Notes under the pieces: model-generated
Seen by the model: the letters and a program-made list of their open reading frames with translations, nothing else
What the model was told of the DNA's origin: nothing
The model's database searches: none
Program-made: the position numbers and the translations under genes
Assembly: GCA_963755635.1 (NCBI GenBank)
Contig: CAVWKS010000036.1
Coordinates: 248,001 to 312,000, forward strand
Reading direction: 5' to 3'
Length of the DNA: 64,000 bases
From: AC-32 sp963755635
GTDB lineage: Bacteria; Actinomycetota; Thermoleophilia; Gaiellales; Gaiellaceae
In this document: positions 25,181 through 32,351 of the stretch, in pieces
Layout: every line of letters begins with the position of its first letter
Numbering within the stretch: position 1 is the first letter of the stretch

Positions 25181-25324
25181 CTAGCGGTAGTTCGGGTCGA
25201 TCTTCCGGCGCGCCTCGACTTCAGCCATGCCGCGCGCGTACAGCTCGCGAAGTTGGCGCACGATCGGAGAATCTTCCGCCCAGGCGCGCCGCTCCCTACG
25301 AGTCATCTTGCGCTTCTTCGCCAT
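25181..25324 (-). CDS. Very small basic hypothetical protein (47 aa)
   Basis: Starts MAKKRKMTRRERRAWAEDSP, strongly basic at the N-terminus and helical (VRQLRELYARGMAEVEARRKID). ATG 25324 has GAGGACGAGG just upstream as a Shine-Dalgarno-like sequence. It begins inside the end of the upstream small frame (25296-25439), overlapping it by 29 bp. No family recognised; possibly nucleic-acid binding by charge. Supported only by composition, start context and coupling. Confidence 0.5.
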   Translation of the reverse strand: MAKKRKMTRRERRAWAEDSPIVRQLRELYARGMAEVEARRKIDPNYR

Positions 25325-25439
25325 CCTCGTCCTCCAGCAGCTTGTGGATCTCGCGTATCTCGACGACGAGGTCCGACAACGCTCCGATGATAGCCAGCAC
25401 TTCGGTCCGATAAATCACCGGTCCCGGCTCGGATTCCAC
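25296..25439 (-). CDS. Very small acidic hypothetical protein (47 aa)
   Basis: An amphipathic frame VESEPGPVIYRTEVLAIIGA... ending in an acidic tail (LLEDEDGEEAQDDS). GTG 25439 is the only canonical start; the frame is open further upstream to about 25499. It overlaps the following basic small protein by 29 bp in another frame. An acidic/basic pair encoded in overlapping fashion resembles small antitoxin/toxin or regulator pairs, but no known family is recognised and the gene may be spurious. Confidence 0.35.
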   Translation of the reverse strand: MESEPGPVIYRTEVLAIIGALSDLVVEIREIHKLLEDEDGEEAQDDS

Positions 25440-25499
25440 GAGCCCGAATCGTTGCGCGACCCACCGGCCGACGCAAGATGGCTCTTCGTGACTCGTCTT

Positions 25500-27374
25500 C
25501 TAAGCGGCTCGCGCGAGCGCGGGCTCGTCGAGTAGCGCCACGAACGCGTCTGACTCGAACAGGTGACGCTTCGCGCCGGTCTGGAGCTCGAGCTCCGAGA
25601 AGATCGCCGCGGCCACGGGATCGCGCTGTTCTTCTGGCTTGAGCCATTCACCCTTGAGCCACTCGCGGCGCGCGACGTAGCGCTCGTCGCCGTCGAAGAC
25701 CTCGCGCACGTTCAGCTGCGGTGCGACCGTCCCGTTCCACTGGTTCGCCTCGAGCCGGAAGGCGACGTCGTAGTGACCGACCCGGCGCAGGCTGTCGAGC
25801 CGCCGGCCGAAGCGGAACGCGATCGCGCTGCCGGAGTCCCGGCCGTCCTCTCGCACGCGGAAGCGCAGGTGCTTGCCCTCGCCGACCGTGGCCAGCTCCG
25901 CCAGCTCGCAGCCGGTGAGCAGCAGCGTCACGTTCGGGTTGCCGAGGCCGAATGGAGCGAGCCGCGCGAGCTCTGTGCAGAGGTCGAGCGTCAGCTCCGA
26001 GCCGTGCGCGAACGCGTCGACCTTCGTCACCGGTCGCAGGTCGCGCTCGCCGAGCTCGGAGTCCGCGACGGCCGCGAACGCCTCGGCGAACGGCTCGACC
26101 TTCTCCGGCTGGATCGACAACCCCGCAGCAGCCGCGTGGCCGCCCCAGCGCTCGAGGTGGCCTGCGCACTGCCGCAGCCCGTCGTGCAGGTCGAAGGACG
26201 GGATCGAGCGGCCAGAGCCCTTCCAGTCGCCGTCCGTGCCTGCGATCAGGACGACGGGCCGGTTGTAGCGCTCGACCAGGCGAGAGGCGACGATCCCGAT
26301 CACGCCTTCGTGCCAGTCCTCGCCTGCGACCACGTACGCACGCCGCGAGCGGCGCGCCTCCGGCCACGCTTCGATCGCCTCCACCGCCTCGCGCGAGATC
26401 CGCTCCTCGACGGCCTGCCGGTCGCGGTTCAGCTGCTCCAGCTCGGCAGCGAGCTTGACCGCCTCCTCCGCGTCCTCGGTCAGCAGCAGCGCGAGCGCCG
26501 CCTCGGGACGGCAGAGCCTGCCCGCGGCGTTGAGGCGCGGCGCGAGCCGGAAGCCGATCGCCCCGGCGTCGACCGCGGCCGGGTCGACCCGAGCCGAGCG
26601 CATCAGCTCGCGCAGCCCCGGCTTCTGTGTCCGCGCGAGGGCGCGCAGGCCGGCGACCGCCAGCCCGCGGTTCTCGTCGAGCAGCGGCACGACGTCGGCC
26701 ACGGTCGCGACCGCGACGAGGTCGAGGTGGCGCGCGAGCGCCTCTGACCCCACGCCCAGCAGCGCCTCGCCGAGCTTCCAGACGACGCCCGTCCCGCAGA
26801 GCTCGCGAAACGGGTACTCGCCGCGGTACGGCCCGACGACCGGGCAGTCCGGCAGCTCCGGGCCGGCGCGATGGTGGTCGGTGACGACGACGTCCAGGCC
26901 GAGCCCGCGCGCGTGCGCGACCTCCTCGACCGCCGTGACGCCGCAGTCGACCGTCAGCACGAGCCCGACGCCCTCGCCGGCCAGGCGCGTGAGCGTCTCC
27001 CGCCCCACGCCGTAGCCCTCGTCGAAGCGGCTCGGCAGGTGCCAGCCGGCGTCGGCGCCGAGCTCGCGCAGGATCAGGACTGCGAGCGCCGTCGCGCAGA
27101 TGCCGTCGGCGTCGTAGTCGCCGTGGACGCAGATCTTCGTGCCGGCCGCGATCGCGGCGCGGATCGCCTCGCAGGCGGCGGCCATGTCGCCGAGCTCGAA
27201 CGGGTCGTGCTCGGGCAGCTCGGCGTCGAGGAACCGGCGCGCCTCCGCCGGGTCGGCGTAGCCCCGCCGGACGAGCACGCTCGCGGTCGCGCGCGAGAGC
27301 CCGAGCTCCTCAGCGAGGGCCTCGACCTGCTCGTGCGGCGCGGTGCCGCGCAGCTGCCAACCACGGTCCGACAT
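25500..27374 (-). CDS. recJ: Single-stranded-DNA-specific exonuclease RecJ
   Basis: 5'-3' ssDNA exonuclease of recombination and mismatch repair, DHH superfamily, 624 residues. Catalytic motifs: VHGDYDADGICATA (motif I), VLTVDCGVTAVEE (motif II), VVTDHHRAG (DHH), then ATVADVVPL, the GFRLAPRLNAAGR segment, and the DHHA1 domain with GEDWHEGVIGIVASRL, SGRSI and GGHAAAAG, followed by an OB-like C-terminus. ATG 27374 begins MSDRGWQLRG, matching usual RecJ N-termini; an upstream in-frame extension is not coding-like. TACCGT lies 9 nt upstream. Confidence 0.94.
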   Translation of the reverse strand: MSDRGWQLRGTAPHEQVEALAEELGLSRATASVLVRRGYADPAEARRFLDAELPEHDPFELGDMAAACEAIRAAIAAGTKICVHGDYDADGICATALAVLILRELGADAGWHLPSRFDEGYGVGRETLTRLAGEGVGLVLTVDCGVTAVEEVAHARGLGLDVVVTDHHRAGPELPDCPVVGPYRGEYPFRELCGTGVVWKLGEALLGVGSEALARHLDLVAVATVADVVPLLDENRGLAVAGLRALARTQKPGLRELMRSARVDPAAVDAGAIGFRLAPRLNAAGRLCRPEAALALLLTEDAEEAVKLAAELEQLNRDRQAVEERISREAVEAIEAWPEARRSRRAYVVAGEDWHEGVIGIVASRLVERYNRPVVLIAGTDGDWKGSGRSIPSFDLHDGLRQCAGHLERWGGHAAAAGLSIQPEKVEPFAEAFAAVADSELGERDLRPVTKVDAFAHGSELTLDLCTELARLAPFGLGNPNVTLLLTGCELAELATVGEGKHLRFRVREDGRDSGSAIAFRFGRRLDSLRRVGHYDVAFRLEANQWNGTVAPQLNVREVFDGDERYVARREWLKGEWLKPEEQRDPVAAAIFSELELQTGAKRHLFESDAFVALLDEPALARAA

Positions 27375-27408
27375 GGGCAGACCACGGTACGGAGGCCGCC
27401 GGACGGAG

Positions 27409-28209
27409 CTATTCCGGCGAGTCTGGCGGAGCTGGAGGAGGAGCCGCGGGCGCGGGCGCGGGCTCGCCCGCGTCGCCGGAGACGAGCCGTTCCGCGTTGC
27501 CGAAGATGACCCCGGTGAAGCGCTCGCTGAAGCCCGCCAGGAACGCGATGACTCCATAGAAGGCGAGCTGGTCGCCGGACGCCGTCTTCGTCGGCAGCAG
27601 CCCCGCCGCGAGCAGGAAGTACGTGGCGACGCCGAACACCGCGCCGACCAAAGGCTTGTAGAGCCCGAGCCTGCGCAGGAGCGGCCTGCCGACCTCGAAG
27701 TCGACGGTGAAACGGTCGTCTCCGCCGCTCATGCGCGAGAGCACGCTGATGAGCGCGCCGACAGCGCCGGCGGCCGTGCTGAGGAGCAGGTATTCCGTCT
27801 CCGACCCCCAGCCGTGCCTGGTCGTGCCGAGCACCAGCGCGAGCACCGCACACGTCACGGCAATGGCGGCCGCCGCCGTGAACATTCCCGAGACGTAGAC
27901 GATCCGGCCGGCCTTCGCGCCGGTGCGCAGGTAGTACTTCTCGATCCGCGCCAGCTCGTGCCGCTGCCTCGTGACGAAGCGCTTCTCGGCGGCGAGCTTG
28001 TGGCTCTCGCTGCGCTCGAGGAAGCCCAGCGCGTGCTCCTGCACCGAGTAGAGCCACTGCATCGCGATCCGCTCGCTCGTGCCGCGCAGGACCTCCCGCA
28101 CCCGGATGGCGAGGACGTCGCAGTCGTGCAGGAGCTCGGCGATCGGCTCGGCCTCCTTCGTCACCCAGTCGGTGAGCCGGTGCAGCCGGACCTCGGCGTC
28201 GGTGTCCAC
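27409..28209 (-). CDS. Multi-span membrane protein, last gene of the patatin/lysozyme cassette
   Basis: An unrecognised protein. From GTG 28209 it is 266 residues: a helical cytoplasmic region (about 1-95, with TKEAEPIAELLHDCDVLAIR), then four hydrophobic spans (AGRIVYVSGMFTAAAAIAV, EYLLLSTAAGAVGALISVL, LYKPLVGAVFGVATYFLLA, LAFYGVIAFLAGFSERF) and an Ala/Pro-rich tail. The same frame stays open and looks coding upstream to 28479, right up to the TGA of the NlpC/P60 gene, with no ATG/GTG/TTG before 28209. The true protein may therefore be about 90 residues longer, with a rare start or readthrough. A membrane-anchoring or holin-like role is speculation. Confidence 0.65.
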   Translation of the reverse strand: MDTDAEVRLHRLTDWVTKEAEPIAELLHDCDVLAIRVREVLRGTSERIAMQWLYSVQEHALGFLERSESHKLAAEKRFVTRQRHELARIEKYYLRTGAKAGRIVYVSGMFTAAAAIAVTCAVLALVLGTTRHGWGSETEYLLLSTAAGAVGALISVLSRMSGGDDRFTVDFEVGRPLLRRLGLYKPLVGAVFGVATYFLLAAGLLPTKTASGDQLAFYGVIAFLAGFSERFTGVIFGNAERLVSGDAGEPAPAPAAPPPAPPDSPE

Positions 28210-28479
28210 GATCGGGTTCCGCTTCGAGCGTGGGCTGCCGACCGTGAGAGCGACCGCGGAGGCGTCGCGGGTCGACCAGTAGGCCGCGACGAGCTTGCCC
28301 TCCTCTTCCTCGAAGTGCGCGAGCGCTGCCTCGAACTCCTGCTCCGCCTCGGCCGCGGCCGAGTTCCCTTTCGCCCGCTCCTGCTCGCGCCGGAAATGCG
28401 CCCGGACGAGATCGGAGAACGAGGGCGCCCCGACGAGCTCGGACGTCCGCGGCCGCCCGTTCTCGGCTACCGCGTGTGT

Positions 28480-29256
28480 TCACGGCAGGCAGGCGAGCCA
28501 CGTCGCCGGCTTCGGCTGGTAGGCGCTCTCGACCGAGAAACGGATCTCCAGCGGCCCCTTCTCCTGGCCGTGCGAGCAGAGCAGCGGGTCCGACCCCGCC
28601 TCCAGGACGAGGGCCACGTGATGGCCGGGATACGCGCCCCAGACGACCAGGTCGCCCGGTTGCACGGCGGACATCGCGATGTGCCGGCAGTGCGTCAGCA
28701 TCGTCCCGGTGTAGGCGCCGGAGAAGTTCCCGCCGTTCGGGTCGGTCGCTCCGGCCCACTTGTAGCAGAGCGTCGAGAAGCCCGAGCAGTCCGTGTGCAG
28801 CGGCAGCTTCTGCGGCTGGTTCAGGCCGTCGAGCGGCCGAAGCTGCTCGTAGTGGATCGAGAGCTCGTTCTGGATCCCCCAGCGCGCGAACTGGACGATC
28901 TTCCCCCGCAGAGCCGGCCCGCCGGCCGTCTGCTTGAGACGCCGGTTGCGGCGGAGCTGGTACGCGGGCGGGAGCTTCTTGCCCTGCAGGAAGCCGGCGA
29001 GCTCCGGGCCGAAGCTGGTGTCGCACGCCCTTGCGGGGTAGCCGAGCAGCCACTTCGCCTGCTTCGTCGCGGCCCCGGTGGTGGGGCCGAACTCGCCGTC
29101 CGCCGTTCCGGGATTGAAGCCGCCGTAAGAGTTGGTCGCCAGGAGCTCCTGCGCCTGCTTGACGTCGTCGCCGGACAGGTGCGGATTCGTCAGGTGGAGC
29201 GACCTCGCCCCTCCGGCCGCGTGGGCCGCCGGCTTGTGCGCCGTCGCCGCGCTCAT
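28480..29256 (-). CDS. Peptidoglycan-binding and NlpC/P60 endopeptidase-like protein, no signal peptide
   Basis: A 258-residue protein. Residues ~25-75 are a PG_binding_1 domain (SGDDVKQAQELLATN...GTADGEFGPTTGAATKQAKWL). The C-terminal half is an NlpC/P60-like cysteine peptidase with HTDCSGFSTLCYKWAG (catalytic Cys) and GDLVVWGAYPGHHVALVLE (catalytic His). No secretion signal is present, as in phage endolysins or cargo delivered by other machinery. ATG 29256 overlaps the TGA of the GH19 gene (ATGA). Directly after its own TGA the same frame continues open into the membrane-protein gene. Confidence 0.82.
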   Translation of the reverse strand: MSAATAHKPAAHAAGGARSLHLTNPHLSGDDVKQAQELLATNSYGGFNPGTADGEFGPTTGAATKQAKWLLGYPARACDTSFGPELAGFLQGKKLPPAYQLRRNRRLKQTAGGPALRGKIVQFARWGIQNELSIHYEQLRPLDGLNQPQKLPLHTDCSGFSTLCYKWAGATDPNGGNFSGAYTGTMLTHCRHIAMSAVQPGDLVVWGAYPGHHVALVLEAGSDPLLCSHGQEKGPLEIRFSVESAYQPKPATWLACLP

Positions 29257-29816
29257 TGCGGCGCTCCGGCCTTCGCGGCGCGCTCGTGCTCGAGCTTCTG
29301 GACGCACGCGTGGAAGCGGTCCCAGCCGTTCAGGCCGCCGTTGACGGCCCGGCGGACGCCCTGCCAGTCGCCGCGGCGCGCCAGCGCTCCGATCTTGTGG
29401 TCCTTCATGTACGCGGCGAGCACCCGCGCCGCCACCGCGGGGTCGAGGGCGAGATCGGGCTGCTCCTCGAGCGGGACGCCGAGGCGCTGCCCGTAGCCGC
29501 GGTAGTTCGCGCGGCCGGTGAGCTGGATGAAGCCGCGGCCGTGGTAGCGGACGCCGTCGCCCGGATGCGTGTTGCCCAGGTCTGCCCGACCCTCGTACAT
29601 GCGCCGGAAGTAGGAGGCTCCGCCGTACTCGTCGATCGGGGCGAAGTCGGGCACCTCGGTCGCGATCGTTGCGAGCGCGGCGATCGTGCTGTTCGGGTCG
29701 CCCAGGCCCTCCTCGGCGAGCGCCTTGCGCAGCGGCGGCCAGAAGCGGCGGACGTTCTCCACCTTGCATCCGAGCAGGCGCGCGATCTGTTCCGGCGTGA
29801 AGCGTGGAGGCGCCAT
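29253..29816 (-). CDS. Glycoside hydrolase family 19 (chitinase/lysozyme-like), no signal peptide
   Basis: A 187-residue single GH19-type catalytic domain. Recognisable elements are IAALATIATEVPDF-PIDEYGG with a catalytic-type Glu, the RRMYEGRADLGNTHPGDGVRYHGRGFIQLTGRANY block (very characteristic) and AVNGGLNGWDRF near the C-terminus. Such stand-alone GH19 domains occur in phage lysins and bacterial muramidases as well as chitinases; peptidoglycan or chitin oligomers are possible substrates. No signal peptide. It overlaps the NlpC/P60 gene by 4 bp and follows the patatin gene by 1 bp. Confidence 0.87.
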   Translation of the reverse strand: MAPPRFTPEQIARLLGCKVENVRRFWPPLRKALAEEGLGDPNSTIAALATIATEVPDFAPIDEYGGASYFRRMYEGRADLGNTHPGDGVRYHGRGFIQLTGRANYRGYGQRLGVPLEEQPDLALDPAVAARVLAAYMKDHKIGALARRGDWQGVRRAVNGGLNGWDRFHACVQKLEHERAAKAGAPQ

Positions 29817-29817
29817 C

Positions 29818-30843
29818 TCAGCTCTTCGCCGCCGCGGGCTGCGCCAGCGGCGCGTGGAAGGTGTTCATGTAATCCGCGAGCTGGAACTGGTCGAGGAAGT
29901 CGCGCGCGGCCTTGCGCCCGTTCTCGACCAGCAGCTCCTGCCTCTCCGGCGAGAGGTCGAACTCCGTCGTCGCGACGTCGGCCGCGTCGACCGTCACGGT
30001 CCGCACCCGCGTGGAGTGCGAGACGAAGCGCGTGTCCCAGGCCTCCTGCGCCGTGTGGAAGATGTCGAAGCCGAAGCGGACCGGCCACGGCTCGAACTTC
30101 TGAATCGCGTTCAGACCGCCGCCGAGGCCGCGTCCGTGCTCGAGCGTGAAGCCGAACGTCGGCCGCACCGGCGGGCGTCCCGTGACAGCCGGGTCGACGT
30201 CGAAGAGCCACACCGGGAAGTTGGAGAGCGTGCCGCCGTCGACGATCAGCGACGTCGATCCATCCGGGCTCTCGAGCTTGATCGGATCGAAGAAGAACGG
30301 GATCGACATGCTCATCCGCGCGGCGCGCGAGATCTTGAAGTGGTCCGGGTCGATCATGGTCGAGGACTTCGGCTCGCGGTAGAAGACCAGGTCGTCCGGC
30401 AGGACGAGCAGCCGCCGCTTGGTCACGTCGACGGCGATCAGCTTGAGGCGCCAGTCCGGCGCGCCCCCGTTTGCGGACTGTTTGCGCACCGAGCCGAAGG
30501 TCGCGCCGTCGAGCACCTCGTCGAACCAGCGCTCAAAGGCGCCGCCGCGCGCCATTCCGTGGCGGAAGAGCAGGCGGCCGCCGCCGAAGAACCTGCTGTG
30601 GGCCGGAAAGTCCGCGAACGACGAGAAGTTCGTCTTCTTCATCAGCTCGAGCATCTGCGCGGCGTTGTGGCCGGTCGCGAGGTAGCAGGCGATGATCGCG
30701 CCCGCGCTCGCGCCCGCGACGTTTTCCCAGGTCACGATCGGCTTCTCAGGATGCTCGGCGAAGCCGCAGAGTGCGCCCGCCAGCGCAAGCCCCTTGACGC
30801 CGCCTCCACGGAAGACGCCGTCTGCCTCTCTGATCCAATCCAC
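29818..30843 (-). CDS. Patatin-like phospholipase
   Basis: A 341-residue Ser-Asp dyad lipid acyl hydrolase. The oxyanion-hole motif is FRGGGVKGLALAG (residues 11-23), the nucleophile elbow GASAG with Ser46, and the catalytic Asp lies in IVDGGTLSNFPVW. The protein is soluble. GTG 30843 has GAGAGGAG upstream as a Shine-Dalgarno sequence. It is the first gene of a four-gene cassette with GH19, PG-binding NlpC/P60 and a multi-span membrane protein. Together these could degrade membrane lipid and peptidoglycan, resembling a lysis or antagonism module (inference). Confidence 0.88.
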   Translation of the reverse strand: MDWIREADGVFRGGGVKGLALAGALCGFAEHPEKPIVTWENVAGASAGAIIACYLATGHNAAQMLELMKKTNFSSFADFPAHSRFFGGGRLLFRHGMARGGAFERWFDEVLDGATFGSVRKQSANGGAPDWRLKLIAVDVTKRRLLVLPDDLVFYREPKSSTMIDPDHFKISRAARMSMSIPFFFDPIKLESPDGSTSLIVDGGTLSNFPVWLFDVDPAVTGRPPVRPTFGFTLEHGRGLGGGLNAIQKFEPWPVRFGFDIFHTAQEAWDTRFVSHSTRVRTVTVDAADVATTEFDLSPERQELLVENGRKAARDFLDQFQLADYMNTFHAPLAQPAAAKS

Positions 30844-30980
30844 GACCGGCTCCTCTCACAGCACGGCCGGTGACGAGCACCAAATCGGCCGCAGATTTTC
30901 GATGAGGAGCCCGGCACGGGCCGCTCGACTTTCCTTCTACGTGTCTTTGTTAGCAGGTCGGGGCCGGCATTGCAATGCGA

Positions 30981-31190
30981 TTACTCGCGCGGCAGCTTCA
31001 GCCCGAGCGCGGAAAGGACGCCGATCAGCGCGATCAGGCCGACGGCGAGCGCGACCACGCGCCACGGATGGTCGTGGCGGCGCAGCGACTCCCAGCCGAC
31101 ACGAGTCCAGATCACCGCAAGAGCGGCGAGGGCGCCCACCGCGAACACGATCACGGGCGCGAGCAAGGCCAGATGCTCCAATGCGCGCAC
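30981..31190 (-). CDS. Small two-span membrane protein
   Basis: A 69-residue protein with two hydrophobic helices (LALLAPVIVFAVGALAALAVIW and VVALAVGLIALIGVLSALGL) separated by a charged loop RVGWESLRRHDHPWR. No family recognised. GTG 31190 lies 6 nt after TAAACT (minus, 31197-31202), a leaderless arrangement. It is divergent from the gene at 31292, and an 18-bp inverted repeat occupies the space between the two promoters. Confidence 0.65.
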   Translation of the reverse strand: MRALEHLALLAPVIVFAVGALAALAVIWTRVGWESLRRHDHPWRVVALAVGLIALIGVLSALGLKLPRE

Positions 31191-31202
31191 GGAGTCAGTT
31201 TA

Positions 31203-31266
31203 GGAGCCCTTGGCGAAACCTGGACTGTGCCGCCGGGCCGACGAGCAAGGTTCCGCCAAGGGCTCC
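31203..31266. repeat. 18-bp inverted repeat between divergent leaderless promoters
   Basis: Arms GGAGCCCTTGGCGAAACC (31203-31220) and GGTTCCGCCAAGGGCTCC (31249-31266) are complementary at 17 of 18 positions, with a 28-bp spacer. The left arm abuts the -10 of the leftward gene (31197-31202) and the right arm is 12 bp from the -10 of the rightward gene (TATTCT, 31279-31284). It could be a shared operator, an RNA hairpin or a small mobile-element relic. Confidence 0.75.
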
Positions 31267-31291
31267 CGAGCCGAGGGCTATTCTCTGCAGC

Positions 31292-31747
31292 GTGGACGTG
31301 GAGAGCTACTCCTCGGGCGACGACATCGTCGTCGAGTTCCTCCGTCTTCGCTTCAGCTTCAACACCGCCGACTTCGCCCAGCGCGTCTCCGCTGCGGCCT
31401 ACCGCCTCGGGCTCGTAGAGGACAACGAGCTCGACGAGGAAGAGACGGAGGACCTCGTCGAGCTGACCGCGGACGGCCTGATCGAGGAGCCGCGCAGCGA
31501 GCTCGGGCGCTACCTCGTCCGCCACTGGGAGCGGCTCTCGCTCGTCGACGGAGAGTCGCTGGTCTACTGGCTGCGCAAGCTCGTCTTCCGCGGCGCGTGG
31601 CTCGACCACCGCGTGAAGGACGGACGCCTCGAGATCGCCTGGGACGACACAGCCTCCGAGTTCGCGTACCTCGAGCCCGGCGGCGAGCGGGCGCTGCTCG
31701 AGCTCGCACCGACGCCGTCCTGGCACGAGCTGCAGTTCAAGCGCTAG
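31292..31747 (+). CDS. Hypothetical acidic protein
   Basis: A 151-residue acidic protein of unknown function starting MDVESYSSGDDIVVEFLRLRFSF, with AAYRLGLVEDNELDEEETEDLVELTADGL in the middle and WLDHRVKDGRLEIAWDD near the C-terminus. No membrane segment or signal peptide. GTG 31292 lies 7 nt after TATTCT, consistent with leaderless translation. Codon use is like the core genes. It borders the accessory stretch: the first copy of the 38-bp repeat begins 2 bp after its stop. Confidence 0.65.
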   Translation: MDVESYSSGDDIVVEFLRLRFSFNTADFAQRVSAAAYRLGLVEDNELDEEETEDLVELTADGLIEEPRSELGRYLVRHWERLSLVDGESLVYWLRKLVFRGAWLDHRVKDGRLEIAWDDTASEFAYLEPGGERALLELAPTPSWHELQFKR

Positions 31748-31748
31748 G

Positions 31749-31788
31749 ACACTCGCCTACGCCAGGGTTTCGGAATGACCCCTGATGG
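31749..31788 (+). repeat. 38-bp dispersed repeat, copy A
   Basis: Shares the pattern CACTCG-ct-GCCAG-GT-CGGAATG-C-C with copies B, C and D, all in the same orientation. It lies directly after the hypothetical gene ending at 31747 and before the cupin gene. Confidence 0.6.
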
Positions 31789-31886
31789 GCGATGCTGTTC
31801 GGGATGGAGGCGAGCGGATCGGTCGTAGTCGTGAACAGACAGGCGTGGTCAGGCGATCAACGCCTTGCGACAGGAGGACGTCCTGG

Positions 31887-32351
31887 ATGAAGGTCTTCAA
31901 CCTCTACAACGGCGACTTGGATAACTCGACGGAACGCGACGGCTGGAACGTTAGGGCGGCGAAGGTCGGTGAGTACATCGGCGGTGAATTGATCGGCGCA
32001 GGACTGTACGAGGCACAACCTGGCAACAAGGTCTGGCCGTATCACACGCATCACGCCAACGAGGAGTGGCTCCTCGTTGTTCGTGGTCAGCCCACGCTCC
32101 GCACGCCCGAGGGGGAGCGCCAGCTTGACGAGGGTGACGTCGTCTGCTTCCCGCGGGGCAGGGCAGGGGCGCATCAGGTCTGGAACGGAAGCGACTCCCC
32201 GATTCGTGTGCTCATGCTCTCGACACTCGTCACCCCGGACATCGTCGAGTACCTCGATACGGGGAAGGTGGGCGCACGCAGCGTGGCAGGTGAACTAATC
32301 ATGTTCGGGCGTCCGGGGCCTGAGCTCGACTACTGGGAAGGCGAGGAGTAG
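31887..32351 (+). CDS. Cupin-domain protein
   Basis: A 154-residue single cupin barrel. Motif 1 is PYHTHHANEEWLLVVRGQP and motif 2 is GDVVCFPRGRAGAHQVWN, with histidines and Glu suitable for metal binding. It belongs to a group often annotated as sugar- or small-molecule-binding cupins (HHANEEWL). ATG 31887 has a strong AGGAGG 9 nt upstream, unlike the leaderless genes around it, which hints at different ancestry. It is bracketed by repeat copies A and B. Substrate unknown. Confidence 0.82.
   Translation: MKVFNLYNGDLDNSTERDGWNVRAAKVGEYIGGELIGAGLYEAQPGNKVWPYHTHHANEEWLLVVRGQPTLRTPEGERQLDEGDVVCFPRGRAGAHQVWNGSDSPIRVLMLSTLVTPDIVEYLDTGKVGARSVAGELIMFGRPGPELDYWEGEE

Noticed and set aside
28480..28482. 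The in-frame TGA considered as a selenocysteine codon.
   Set aside because: It falls at the natural end of the NlpC/P60 domain, not at a redox site, and no SECIS-like hairpin was recognised just downstream.
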